Positions 27,420-35,578 of a stretch of 64,000 bases of DNA are shown one piece after another. The position numbers and the translations under genes are program-made. The notes under the pieces are model-generated. The model had not been told where the DNA came from. It saw only the letters and a program-made list of their open reading frames with translations, and made no database searches. This stretch comes from Streptomyces antimycoticus (GTDB lineage: Bacteria > Actinomycetota > Actinomycetes > Streptomycetales > Streptomycetaceae), in NCBI RefSeq assembly GCF_005405925.1, contig NZ_BJHV01000001.1, forward strand, positions 9,610,001-9,674,000. Reading direction: 5' to 3'. The number at the start of each line of letters is the position of its first letter. Position 1 is the stretch's first letter.

Positions 27420-28988
27420 TCACTCGTCAACCGCTCCCGTGCCCGCGGAGAGCTGGGCGAGCCGGAACACCACGAACTCCGCGGGCTTCACCGGGGCCAC
27501 CCCGACCTCACAGATCACCTGCCCGGCGTCGATGGACTCCGGCGGATTGGTCTCGCGGTCGCATTTCACATAGAAGGCTTCGTCCGGGGTCAGCCCGAAG
27601 AGCGCGCCCTTGCGCCACTCATTGACCAGGAACGCCGAGATGGTGCGCCGGATACGGGCCCACAGGGCGTCGTCGTTGGGCTCGAAGACCACCCACTGGG
27701 TGCCCGCCAGAATCGACTCCTCCAGGTAGTTGAAGAGCCGCCGCACATTGAGATAACGCCAGGACGCGTCATCGGCGAGCGTGCGCGCGCCCCACACCCG
27801 GATGCCGCGGCCGGGGAAAGCACGGATGCAGTTGAGCCCAATGGGGTTGAGGAGGTCGTGCTCGCCCTTGGTGATCTGCGTCTGGAGCGCGACGGCGCCC
27901 CGTACCACCTCGTTCGCCGGGGCCTTGTGCACCCCGCGCGTCTCGTCGTTGCGCGCCCACACCCCCGCGATGTGTCCGCTCGGCGGTACGAAGGCGTCCC
28001 GGCCCACGGCCGGGTCGAACACCTTGATCCACGGGTAGTAGAGGGTGGCGTACCGGGAGTCGAACCCCGTCGTCTCCTCGCGCCAGGTCTTGATCTGCCG
28101 CGGACTCAGGGCGGGCGGCGGATCGAGAATGGCGATCCGGTCGCCCATCGCCTCGCAATGAGTGATCAGCCCGCGCTGCACCGTGATCACCGTCTCGAGG
28201 TCCACCGCACCCCGCTGATAGGCGCTCATCAGGTCCGGCGCGGCCACCATGGTGATCTCCTCGACCGCCTCCAGACCGCCGAATCCGGTCCGCTGGTCGG
28301 GATCCCCTACGTACGAATCCGCCGACAGCGCGTCCGGCACCACCGCCGCGCCGGCCCCCGGGCCGGCACCGGGAGAGGCGGCGAGCGTCACCACTTGCGA
28401 CTCGGGCCTCGCGGGCGCCGCGCCCTTACCGGGCTCCTCCAGCCTGATCAGCTGGGACCGGGCCCTGACCTGCGTGGCCACGTTCTCCTTGCTGCGCTTG
28501 GTGGTCACGGCCGGGTAGGTCTCCGCGACCACTCCGTCCCGCTTGACCACCAGTGCGAAGACGTCCTGCGGTGGGTCGTCGCCCTCGGGGTCGGCCACCT
28601 CGACGGTGATCTCCCCGGTGACACCGGGCAGGGTGCGGACGACATACGGCCCGAGCTGGGCCGAAGGCCCCGAGGCGACCTCCTTCGCCGTGCCCGCGCG
28701 CTCCCCGCCCGGCTCGGCCTCCTCGGCGTCGCCGATGCGCACGACGTAGCAGATGCCACCACCGTTGGCGAAGAAACCGTAGATGGAGGAGGCGAGGTAG
28801 GTGCCCTCGACGAAGTCCCCGAAAACGGTGGTGAACTGCGTCCAGTTGGTGATGAGCGTCGGCTCGTTGAACGGCCCCTTCTGCGCGAACCCGATGAAGG
28901 CGGCGACCGAGGTCCCGACCCCCTCGATCGGCCGCGACCCGGATTCCACCTCTTCGACGTAGACACCCGGGGACAAGTACGACGGCAT
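27420..28988 (-). CDS. eCIS contractile sheath protein (Pvc2/Afp2-like)
   Basis: A 522-residue sheath subunit. The start MPSYLSPGVYVEEV is diagnostic, followed by GVGTSVAAFIGFA and the T4 gp18-like C-terminal domain with NCIRAFPGRGIRVWGARTL and RRLFNYLEESIL. Residues ~100-260 form a variable, probably surface-exposed domain. Only one sheath gene exists here, against three in Photorhabdus PVC loci. ATG 28988 has AAGGAGA six bases upstream; the long frame to 29519 runs into the divergent gene. It is the first gene of the structural operon. Confidence 0.95.
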   Translation of the reverse strand: MPSYLSPGVYVEEVESGSRPIEGVGTSVAAFIGFAQKGPFNEPTLITNWTQFTTVFGDFVEGTYLASSIYGFFANGGGICYVVRIGDAEEAEPGGERAGTAKEVASGPSAQLGPYVVRTLPGVTGEITVEVADPEGDDPPQDVFALVVKRDGVVAETYPAVTTKRSKENVATQVRARSQLIRLEEPGKGAAPARPESQVVTLAASPGAGPGAGAAVVPDALSADSYVGDPDQRTGFGGLEAVEEITMVAAPDLMSAYQRGAVDLETVITVQRGLITHCEAMGDRIAILDPPPALSPRQIKTWREETTGFDSRYATLYYPWIKVFDPAVGRDAFVPPSGHIAGVWARNDETRGVHKAPANEVVRGAVALQTQITKGEHDLLNPIGLNCIRAFPGRGIRVWGARTLADDASWRYLNVRRLFNYLEESILAGTQWVVFEPNDDALWARIRRTISAFLVNEWRKGALFGLTPDEAFYVKCDRETNPPESIDAGQVICEVGVAPVKPAEFVVFRLAQLSAGTGAVDE

Positions 28989-29236
28989 GCCACTCTCCTT
29001 GACCGGGGAAACGAGAGCGATTGTTCCCGGGAAAAGGATCAACGGGAACGGGCTTTCGGCCGCCCCCGCGTACAGAAGGCGCTGCCCGAAGAGGCAGCGG
29101 ATTCCCTTTCCCCATAGGGCAGAAAGTCTTGCCCCCATCGCTACCCGGCCTGCCACGGGCTTGGAGCGGGCGGAACCAGCACTCTGACATACATGTCGCG
29201 GACGTATCGCCGGGCGCCCGGTGACCGGATGATGCG
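28989..29236. promoter_or_regulatory. divergent control region of the eCIS structural operon and the 1068-aa cargo/tape-measure gene
   Basis: This 248-base gap must hold the promoters of both operons. It contains two inverted repeats: GTTCCCG/CGGGAAC with a 13-base loop at 29023-29049, close to the sheath ribosome site, and GGGCA/TGCCC at 29117-29134. I could not assign a confident sigma-factor consensus, which fits a regulated or alternative-sigma promoter. Confidence 0.5.
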
Positions 29237-32200
29237 ATGAAGTCTGCCTCGGAGAAGTCCGGGAAGCCTGCCGCGTCCGCGAAACCCGGGGCGAGGGAGC
29301 ATACGGCGCCGCAGTCGGCCCCGTCCCCGTCCCCGGCCCCGACCTCGGCCCAGGCCCCGACCTCGGCCCCGGCGTCCGAGCAGGCGGCCGCCCCTGTCCC
29401 CCCGTCCGCTGCCCCCGGCCTGTCCCCCCGTCACCTCCAGCGTTTGCAGGCCGCGGCCGGGAACACGGCGGTCTCCCGTCTGGTCGCCCAGCGCTACGCG
29501 GCGCCGGTGAAGCCTCCACCGGCCCAGGCCCCCGGCTTCCGCAAGGTCCAGTCGGACGTCGCGGCGAAGAAGCAGAAGCTGGCCCAGCACCACCCCGCCA
29601 CCGCGGAGTCCCGGTCCGCCCAGGACGCGGCGGTGGCCCCGCCGGACGACAAGGAGGCGCAGGGCAAGGCGGCCAACGCGGAGAAGATGAACGCCGCCAA
29701 GCCGGGGGAGTTCGACAAGGCGGGCTTCATCGCGGCGGTGAACGAGGCGATCGCCGCACAGGCGCCCAAGAACCTCGACGAGGCCGACAAGTTCGCCGAC
29801 TCCGGCAAGGCCGACAAGATCAAGGGCGAGGTCGACGGCAAGGTCACCGACGGCAAGAAGGCGTCCTCGAAGGACATCGAGACGACCACGAAGGCCGCTC
29901 CCGACACCTCGAAGGCCAAGGAGAAGCAGGTCACGCCCATGGGGCCGGACCAGCCTCCGGCCAACCCGGGCGCACCGAGCGCCGCGGACGCCACTCCGCA
30001 GCAGCAGCCGCCCGAGGTCACGGACTTCTCGGAGGGCCCGAAGAAGACCGATCAGCAGATGGCGGACGCGGACGTCACCGAGGAGCAGCTGGCCAAGAGC
30101 AACGAGCCGGAGTTCACGGACGCGCTGGGCGAGAAGAAGAAGGCGGAAAAGCACTCCGCGACGGCCCCGGCGCAGGCCCGGGGAGCGGAGAAGCAGCAAC
30201 TGGCCACCGCGAAGTCACAGGCGGCCGCGGCCGGCACCCAGGCCATGTCCGCCCTGACCGCCACCCGCGCGGGCGCGGGCAAGCAGGTCGACGGCGGCAA
30301 GGGCGAGGCCAAGTCGAAGGACGAGAAGAAGCGGGAGGAGGTCACCGCAAAGCTCCAGAAGGTCTTCGACGCCACGCAAAAGGACGTCGAGGGCATCCTC
30401 GACGGCCTCGACGGCAAGGTGGACAAACAATTCGAGGAGGGCGAGAAGAAGGCCCGGGACGCCTTCAACACCGACCAGAAGCGCCGCATGAAGGCGTACA
30501 AGGACAAGCGCTACGGCGGCTTCTGGGGCCCGGCCAAATGGGCCAAAGACAAGATCGCGGGCATGCCGGAGGAGGCCAACCAGCTCTTCCAGGAGTCCCG
30601 CAAGCTCTACGTACGTCTGATGCAGGGCGTCATCTCGTCCATCGCCGACACGATCGGCACGGAGCTGGGCAGGGCCAAGGCCCGTATCGCCAAGGGCCGC
30701 GCTGAACTGAAGGCGGAGGTCGACAAGCTCCCCGCCGACCTGAAGAAGTACGGCCAGGACGCGGCGAAGGACTTCGCGGGCAAGTTCGACGACCTCGAAT
30801 CGGAGGTCAACGACAAGTCCAAACAACTCGTCCAGACCCTGGCCCAGAAGTACACCCAGGCCCTCAACGCGGTAGACGAGGAGATCAAGAAACTCCAGGA
30901 GGCGAACAAGGGCCTGGTCCAAAAGGCCGTGGACGCCGTCGTCGGCGTCATCAAGACCATCAACGAGCTCAAGAACCTCCTGATGGGCATTCTGGCCAAG
31001 GCCGCCGGCGCCATCATGAAGATCATCAAGGACCCGATCGGCTTCCTGGGCAACCTGGTCCGCGCGGTGGGCGCGGGCCTCCAGCAGTTCATCTCCAACA
31101 TCGGCACCCACCTCCAAACGGGTCTGGTCTCCTGGCTGTTGGGCACGAGCGCCAAAGCCGGAATCGAGATCCCCGCAAAGTTCGACCTCAAAGGCATCAT
31201 CCAGCTGATCGCCTCCCTACTGGGCCTGACCTGGGCGAACATCCGCGCCCGCATCACCCGCAAGGGCGTCCCCGACCAGGCCATGAGCGCGGCCGAACAA
31301 TCCGTCCCGGTGGCAAAGGCCCTCGCGACGGAGGGCCCGGCAGGCGCCGCCAAGGAAATCACCGCCGAAACCGGCGACCTGAAGTCCACCATCCTCGAAG
31401 AACTCAAGTCCTACCTGATCCCCACGGTCATCATCGCGGGCATCACCTGGATCCTCTCCCTCCTCAACCCCGCCTCCGCCTTCGTCCGCGCGGTCAAGGG
31501 CATCATCGACATCGTCACGTTCATCGTGAACCAGGGCGCCCAGATCGTCGAATTCGTCAACGCGGTCCTGGACGCGGTCATAGCCATAGCCAACGGCGGC
31601 GCAGCCGGCGTCCCCAAGATGGTCGAAACAGCCCTCGCCGCCAGCATCCCCCTCCTGATCGGCCTCCTCGCGTCGTTGCTCGGCATCGGCGGCCTGGCCA
31701 ACAAGATCAAACAGGTCTTCCAAAAAGTCTCCCGCCCGGTCAACCGAGCCATAGACAAAATAGCCGCCAAGATCGCCCAGGCCGCCAAGAAGTTCTGGGC
31801 GAAAATTCGGCCTTCTTCGAAGAACCGCAAGGGCGACAAACCTGGCTCGGGTAACTCGTTCGCAGCGAAGCAAAGGCGACTCGACCATGCTGTGAGCGAG
31901 GCGGTTTCGGCTGCAAACCAGATGGCTAGTCCTACTGGGCGCTCGAAAATCACTCGCATCATATCGCCCATTCGGGCCAAATATAACCTTAAATCGCTCA
32001 AGGTTGTGGAGAGCGGTGAGAAATGGGCCATTGCGGGTGAAGTAAATCCGAAGAGGACGGATGAGACAAACCTTCGTCGTTACCCTAATCAGAAATGCTC
32101 AAACGATCGACTGGATGAGCTGCATGATCAACTCCACCCCTTGTGTGACCAGGGTTTCTCCTGTAGTGATGTCGCTGAGAGAAAAGAATTCAACATCACA

Positions 32201-32443
32201 ACTAGAAAGAAGTTGGCAAAGCTCGTTGACTCGGGGGGAGGTTTCACCCGAGCCGAATTAATTCGCAGATTGCGCATGGCTGAAGCATGTTTGGCGATGC
32301 GTGAGAAGATTCAAGATGAATGCTTTGAGCATGACCCCAGCGATGCGGCCTACGTGTCACATATGGAGCAGATTCAGGGTGTAAAGAATGCCATCAGTGA
32401 GTGCCGCGAGAAAATGAGCGCGCGAGGCATGGATCCTCCGTGA
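29237..32443 (+). CDS. large eCIS tape-measure-like or effector protein with acquired C-terminal toxin-like domain
   Basis: A 1068-residue protein. Residues 1-60 are Ala/Pro/Ser-rich and disordered. Residues 67-86 carry the leader motif LQAAAGNTAV flanked by LQR and AQR. A Lys/Ala/Glu-rich region follows to ~360, then long coiled-coil helices (~360-620) and hydrophobic helices (~560-800, e.g. LIPTVIIAGITWILSLL, SIPLLIGLLASLLG). From residue ~855 the DNA drops to about 50% GC (two 60-base lines counted by hand: 48% and 52%), and the protein becomes a compact Cys-containing domain with CSNDRLDEL, CDQGFSC, AEACLAMREKIQDECF and ISECREKM. That pattern resembles a Cys-rich polymorphic-toxin tip (Ntox16-like, from memory). 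The layout means a conserved delivery body with an exchanged tip. It could also be the particle's tape measure, since no separate one is seen. Confidence 0.78.
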   Translation: MKSASEKSGKPAASAKPGAREHTAPQSAPSPSPAPTSAQAPTSAPASEQAAAPVPPSAAPGLSPRHLQRLQAAAGNTAVSRLVAQRYAAPVKPPPAQAPGFRKVQSDVAAKKQKLAQHHPATAESRSAQDAAVAPPDDKEAQGKAANAEKMNAAKPGEFDKAGFIAAVNEAIAAQAPKNLDEADKFADSGKADKIKGEVDGKVTDGKKASSKDIETTTKAAPDTSKAKEKQVTPMGPDQPPANPGAPSAADATPQQQPPEVTDFSEGPKKTDQQMADADVTEEQLAKSNEPEFTDALGEKKKAEKHSATAPAQARGAEKQQLATAKSQAAAAGTQAMSALTATRAGAGKQVDGGKGEAKSKDEKKREEVTAKLQKVFDATQKDVEGILDGLDGKVDKQFEEGEKKARDAFNTDQKRRMKAYKDKRYGGFWGPAKWAKDKIAGMPEEANQLFQESRKLYVRLMQGVISSIADTIGTELGRAKARIAKGRAELKAEVDKLPADLKKYGQDAAKDFAGKFDDLESEVNDKSKQLVQTLAQKYTQALNAVDEEIKKLQEANKGLVQKAVDAVVGVIKTINELKNLLMGILAKAAGAIMKIIKDPIGFLGNLVRAVGAGLQQFISNIGTHLQTGLVSWLLGTSAKAGIEIPAKFDLKGIIQLIASLLGLTWANIRARITRKGVPDQAMSAAEQSVPVAKALATEGPAGAAKEITAETGDLKSTILEELKSYLIPTVIIAGITWILSLLNPASAFVRAVKGIIDIVTFIVNQGAQIVEFVNAVLDAVIAIANGGAAGVPKMVETALAASIPLLIGLLASLLGIGGLANKIKQVFQKVSRPVNRAIDKIAAKIAQAAKKFWAKIRPSSKNRKGDKPGSGNSFAAKQRRLDHAVSEAVSAANQMASPTGRSKITRIISPIRAKYNLKSLKVVESGEKWAIAGEVNPKRTDETNLRRYPNQKCSNDRLDELHDQLHPLCDQGFSCSDVAERKEFNITTRKKLAKLVDSGGGFTRAELIRRLRMAEACLAMREKIQDECFEHDPSDAAYVSHMEQIQGVKNAISECREKMSARGMDPP

Positions 32444-32617
32444 GTGAGGGAAGCGCTCATCTCCGGCTTGCTATACCGGAAGTACTTGACATCCGGGCAA
32501 TGGGTGATCACCAAGGGCGGAAAAGGAGTGAGGTCACGTATTTCGGAGCACGCGATGTTCACCGATGGCGTTCCGCTGCCTGAGATTGTTCGCAAGCCCC
32601 CAAGGCGGGGCCCATAG
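32444..32617 (+). CDS. small ORF directly after the cargo gene (possible immunity protein or displaced toxin-tip remnant)
   Basis: GTG 32444 follows the cargo stop codon with no gap, in the same reading frame, and gives 57 residues ending VPLPEIVRKPPRRGP. A segment near its start (LLYRKYLTSGQWVITKGG) looks protein-like. It may be the C-terminal remnant of an older, displaced toxin tip, or a tiny immunity gene. An alternative overlapping frame (stop at 32583) is equally short. I cannot decide between them, and both may be non-coding. Confidence 0.3.
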   Translation: MREALISGLLYRKYLTSGQWVITKGGKGVRSRISEHAMFTDGVPLPEIVRKPPRRGP

Positions 32618-32629
32618 TGCTAGGGAATT

Positions 32630-33112
32630 CTAAGGCAGCCAAAATTCAAGCACTCGGTCACGGTTGGCGATATATGTTTCGCCATCATACCAACGGACGA
32701 ACCGGCCGACCGAGGCGCGCTCCCTTGCGGACAGAGCTTCTATACGTTCGCGGAACCGTGAGGAATTATTGCCTTCGAGAGGTGTGAGAGCAGCGACCAT
32801 CCAGCCCCCAGGATCGTCGGCGGAACACTCTTCCACCAGCAGGGCGTGGTACGCGAAGGCGCGAAAATAGTACCAAAACGCCTCCGGCTTGAGAGAATTA
32901 ACGTCGAGGCGAATTCTTAGAAGGTCGGAGGAGGTCACTGCCTGCCAATCCTTGCCAGCCAGCACATTCTCCACGTCTTCAGCCGTGGGCCGGTCCCCGA
33001 AAGTAATGGGCACGGCGGGCCGCACACGCGACTCGAACGCTGCGCAAATACCGGCCCAGACCTCTTCCCGATGGCGCCGTTCGTTCAGCTCATCCATTTC
33101 ATCCTCAGTCAT
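32630..33112 (-). CDS. DUF6714-like cytosolic protein, candidate immunity protein
   Basis: A 160-residue soluble protein without signal or membrane helix. The pattern VWAGICAAFESVxxP..., AGKDWQAVTSSDLLRIRLDVNSLKPEAFWYYFRAFAYHALL resembles proteins of the DUF6714 type (from memory) found beside polymorphic toxins. The DNA is lower in GC than the surrounding genes, like the toxin tip it faces tail to tail. ATG 33112 is chosen, with GGGGG five bases upstream; an extension to 33193 is possible. It is also 110 bases downstream, on the same strand, of the short leader ORF. Immunity function is inference from context. Confidence 0.55.
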   Translation of the reverse strand: MTEDEMDELNERRHREEVWAGICAAFESRVRPAVPITFGDRPTAEDVENVLAGKDWQAVTSSDLLRIRLDVNSLKPEAFWYYFRAFAYHALLVEECSADDPGGWMVAALTPLEGNNSSRFRERIEALSARERASVGRFVRWYDGETYIANRDRVLEFWLP

Positions 33113-33222
33113 GGCGCCCCCGCCTTTAACCTGGGCAGAATAGAATGACTTAGGTTCCTGATTAATTGAACGAAAAGGAGAAGTGGCTGGCACTAGAAGT
33201 ACCAGCAGGACCGTGCCGGATT

Positions 33223-33570
33223 TTAGACCCGCTCGTTAGGCGGTCGGTCGTCAGCCCCCTCTGTGACGTGACATGAGCACTGGTCGGCTGGCACGGGTCC
33301 GCAGCGCTGCACAATGGCCGGATTAAGGCTGGCGGCCGAGGCGCTGGCCCCCGTAGACGGGTCTAAGGGGCGCGCGGAGGCCAGAAGGTCGGCCATCGCT
33401 CGATTCCCTGCGCTGCGTTGAATCGCCATCGCTGCCGCAGCATATGCCGGCAATTCTGGCGCCGACTGCCCGACTGTCGTCGGCCGATGCCGGGGGTGTA
33501 TTGATGATCGCTCTTCAGTCCAGCTCGACTCCGCCACAGATTCCTCCGATGCCGCACGCTGCCGTATCAA
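33223..33570 (-). CDS. short eCIS cargo-leader ORF (truncated effector?)
   Basis: A 115-residue ORF from TTG 33570 (AGAAGG six bases upstream). Its first 45 residues are disordered. Residues 49-63 read IQRSAGNRAMADLLA, the same leader motif found in the 1068-aa protein and the DUF4157 protein. Then VQRC at 87-90 is followed by GPVPADQCSCH and a stop. In longer eCIS cargo proteins a leader like this is followed by an enzymatic domain; here nothing follows. It may be a relic left after loss of the toxin domain, a cassette-exchange acceptor, or a genuine mini-cargo. Confidence 0.5.
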   Translation of the reverse strand: MIRQRAASEESVAESSWTEERSSIHPRHRPTTVGQSAPELPAYAAAAMAIQRSAGNRAMADLLASARPLDPSTGASASAASLNPAIVQRCGPVPADQCSCHVTEGADDRPPNERV

Positions 33571-33697
33571 CGAGCGCCTTCTCTTCCGTCTAATACCCAG
33601 TTGTAGCGGAAAGTAAGCAGTTGGGTTATGCCCTTTGCGGGGGTGTACGGGATACCTGGGGTACGCCGGATACCGAAACCGTCATCGACGCTCGCCT

Positions 33698-34156
33698 CTA
33701 TGGCACCGCTACTGCACGCTTCTGGGGCTGGCGCGGGACATCCCTTAGAGGGAGCTCGAACCACACGAACTTGCCGATGACGTTTCGGGGGCTTACGCCC
33801 CACTTCGTTGCGAGGCTGTCTACGAGCAGCAGGCCACGGCCGCGCTCGTCGCCGTTATCCGCTGCGCGTTGCTCCGGCTGTACGTCCGAGGTGTCGGCGA
33901 CTTCGACGCGCAGGTGACTGTCGGACAGCTTGTAGCGTACTTCGATCTCTTGGCCCGGCGGGACGTGTGCGTGCCGTACCGCGTTGGTGACTAGCTCCGA
34001 CAGAAGTAATTCCGCTGTCGCCAGCATGTCGGTTGAGATCTGTTTTGCCGTCAGTTCCTGCCGGAGGAGCCGACGTGCGCGTCCAACGCTGCGCGGATGG
34101 CGTGGGAGGCGCCAATGCTCTGATGGGTGGTCGGCTGGTAGAGGGTGGGACGTCAT
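33698..34156 (-). CDS. HATPase_c anti-sigma-factor-like serine kinase
   Basis: A 152-residue RsbW/SpoIIAB-like ATP-binding protein. The Bergerat motifs are seen: ELVTNAVRHA (N box), VEVADTSD (G1) and ERGRGLLLVDSLATKWG (G2). There is no sensor or membrane domain. ATGAGGAGTAGCC precedes the ATG. It is divergent from the XRE/DUF397 pair, a trio repeated many times in Streptomyces genomes and tied to developmental control. Its target, a sigma factor or the partner proteins, is unknown. Confidence 0.85.
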   Translation of the reverse strand: MTSHPLPADHPSEHWRLPRHPRSVGRARRLLRQELTAKQISTDMLATAELLLSELVTNAVRHAHVPPGQEIEVRYKLSDSHLRVEVADTSDVQPEQRAADNGDERGRGLLLVDSLATKWGVSPRNVIGKFVWFELPLRDVPRQPQKRAVAVP

Positions 34157-34394
34157 GGCTACTCCTCATGTCGAGCGGTGGCATGCAGGTCGGGGCCCAA
34201 GAGCAACCTGCAGGTACGTTCATGAGAAGCCTGCCATTGGAGTTCAATGAATGGGCTTCGCCTCTGTGTAGTTCATTCATGTGAGTGACTGCTTGCGATA
34301 GGGCCTCGAACGAACGGTTCTGAGCCGTACGCTCGGCGCGTTGATGAGCAGTTGGTCAGGCGCGGTTGCCTGGCTGGTGAGAGGGAGTTGGGGT
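34157..34394. promoter_or_regulatory. divergent promoter region of the HATPase and XRE genes
   Basis: A 238-base gap with locally lower GC. It holds TGAATG and CATTCA about 20 bases apart near 34248-34280 as a weak inverted repeat. No clear -35/-10 pair was identified. Confidence 0.4.
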
Positions 34395-35267
34395 ATGACC
34401 GCCACGCTGACGGGGCCCGCCGGGCGTATGCAGATCGCCCGTGGGCTGATCGCTCTGCGGGAGCGTCGCGGCCTGACACAGGCCCAGGTGGCAGAACGCG
34501 CCGGAGTCAGCAAGGCGACGGTCAGCCGTTATGAGATGTGGCAGGACCGGGCTCGCATCCGCTGGGCCACGGTCAAGGCGCTGGCCGATGCCTGTGACGC
34601 GTCCGCTGAAGAGCGGGACGCGCTCGTCAAGGTGGCCAAGTCGCAGACCGATGGCTGGTGGGTGGGCAACAGCGCTGTGCCGCAGTGGATGGACCCGCTG
34701 GTGTCCTTCGAACACGAGGCGGCATACGAACACGTCTACGCCAACACGGTCGTCCCCGGCTTGCTCCAGACTCGCCCGTACGCCCTCGCGATCCACCAGG
34801 CACGGGAGTTGCGTAGTTCCAACGGAGAGATCGAGCGCATGGTGGACGCGCGGATCCAGAGGCAAGAAATCCTGCGCCGGGACCCGACCTTGCATCTGTG
34901 GGTGGTTCTCGATGAGGCCGTGCTCCGGCGCGACGTCGGCGGGCGGGCTGTTATGGCTGAGCAGATGGCACATCTGCATGAGATGGCCCAGACTCCGAAC
35001 GTTGATATTCAGGTCTTGCCGTTCACAGCCGGCGCGCATGCGGCGGGTACGGGTCACTTCGTGGTCTTGGGGCGAGACGACGAGCGGAACCCGCTCAACT
35101 CTATGGCCGTGGTCTACATCGAGATGCGCCGTCGTGGCCTGTATCTGGACGAGGCAGAGGACGTGCGGTCCTATAAATTGACCTTCGACTACCTTCGATC
35201 GCAGGCAGCCGACCCCTCAGCGTCGCTGCGGCTGCTGGCCAGAGTCCGACAGGAGCTGTCCCCGTGA
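34395..35267 (+). CDS. XRE-family regulator with DUF5753 domain
   Basis: A 290-residue regulator. The HTH_31/XRE domain is at residues ~12-70 (LRERRGLTQAQVAERAGVSK, TVSRYE). The rest is a DUF5753 domain with VPGLLQTRPYALA, RQEILRRDP, VLDEAVLRR, NVDIQVLPF and a C-terminal YLRSQAADP region. ATG 34395 has GAGGGAG seven bases upstream. It forms a coupled pair with the DUF397 gene (GTGA overlap). In such pairs the small DUF397 protein modulates the XRE regulator (established for related Streptomyces loci). Confidence 0.88.
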   Translation: MTATLTGPAGRMQIARGLIALRERRGLTQAQVAERAGVSKATVSRYEMWQDRARIRWATVKALADACDASAEERDALVKVAKSQTDGWWVGNSAVPQWMDPLVSFEHEAAYEHVYANTVVPGLLQTRPYALAIHQARELRSSNGEIERMVDARIQRQEILRRDPTLHLWVVLDEAVLRRDVGGRAVMAEQMAHLHEMAQTPNVDIQVLPFTAGAHAAGTGHFVVLGRDDERNPLNSMAVVYIEMRRRGLYLDEAEDVRSYKLTFDYLRSQAADPSASLRLLARVRQELSP

Positions 35268-35515
35268 CTGAGCGTGCCCCTTCTGCTGGCCCGATAGCGG
35301 TGGTCTGGTTCAAGAGCAGCTACAGCGGCGGAGAGGGCAACGAGTGCGTTGAGATCGCGCACTTTCGGACGCGGGTTGGGGTGCGCGACTCCAAGTCGCC
35401 TGACAGGGCCATCGTCTCTCTTCCCATTGACGCATGGGTCGATTTTGTGAGCAGTCTCAAGGACGGGGGGCTCAGCGACGGACCAAGCATGCGGCACTCG
35501 CCGAGACCTCGGTGA
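35264..35515 (+). CDS. DUF397-domain protein
   Basis: An 83-residue protein with the DUF397 core: WFKSSYSGGEGNECVEIA, VGVRDSKSPD and a closing WVDFVSSLKDG. It starts GTG inside the stop codon of the XRE gene and is thus translationally coupled. The family acts as a partner or antagonist of the neighbouring XRE/DUF5753 regulator. Confidence 0.9.
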   Translation: MTERAPSAGPIAVVWFKSSYSGGEGNECVEIAHFRTRVGVRDSKSPDRAIVSLPIDAWVDFVSSLKDGGLSDGPSMRHSPRPR

Positions 35516-35535
35516 CTGTCTGTGTGGCTGTGGAA

Positions 35536-35563
35536 CCGCCGGAACACGGAAGCGTTCCGGCGG
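35536..35563. terminator. 10-bp perfect hairpin after the DUF397 gene
   Basis: CCGCCGGAAC and GTTCCGGCGG flank an 8-base loop, between the convergent DUF397 and SGNH hydrolase genes. No T-tract. Likely a bidirectional terminator. Confidence 0.6.
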
Positions 35564-35578
35564 CAGGTCGGCCGCGAC

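Noticed and set aside
17029..29000. Prophage
   Set aside because: Only tail-type genes occur; there is no capsid, portal, terminase, lysis gene or active integrase. DUF4255 cap, Pvc15-type ATPase and DUF4157 mark an eCIS instead.
33567..33803. 78-codon minus-strand frame next to the HATPase gene
   Set aside because: It overlaps the end of the HATPase gene in another frame, has no ribosome site, and its sequence has no domain pattern.
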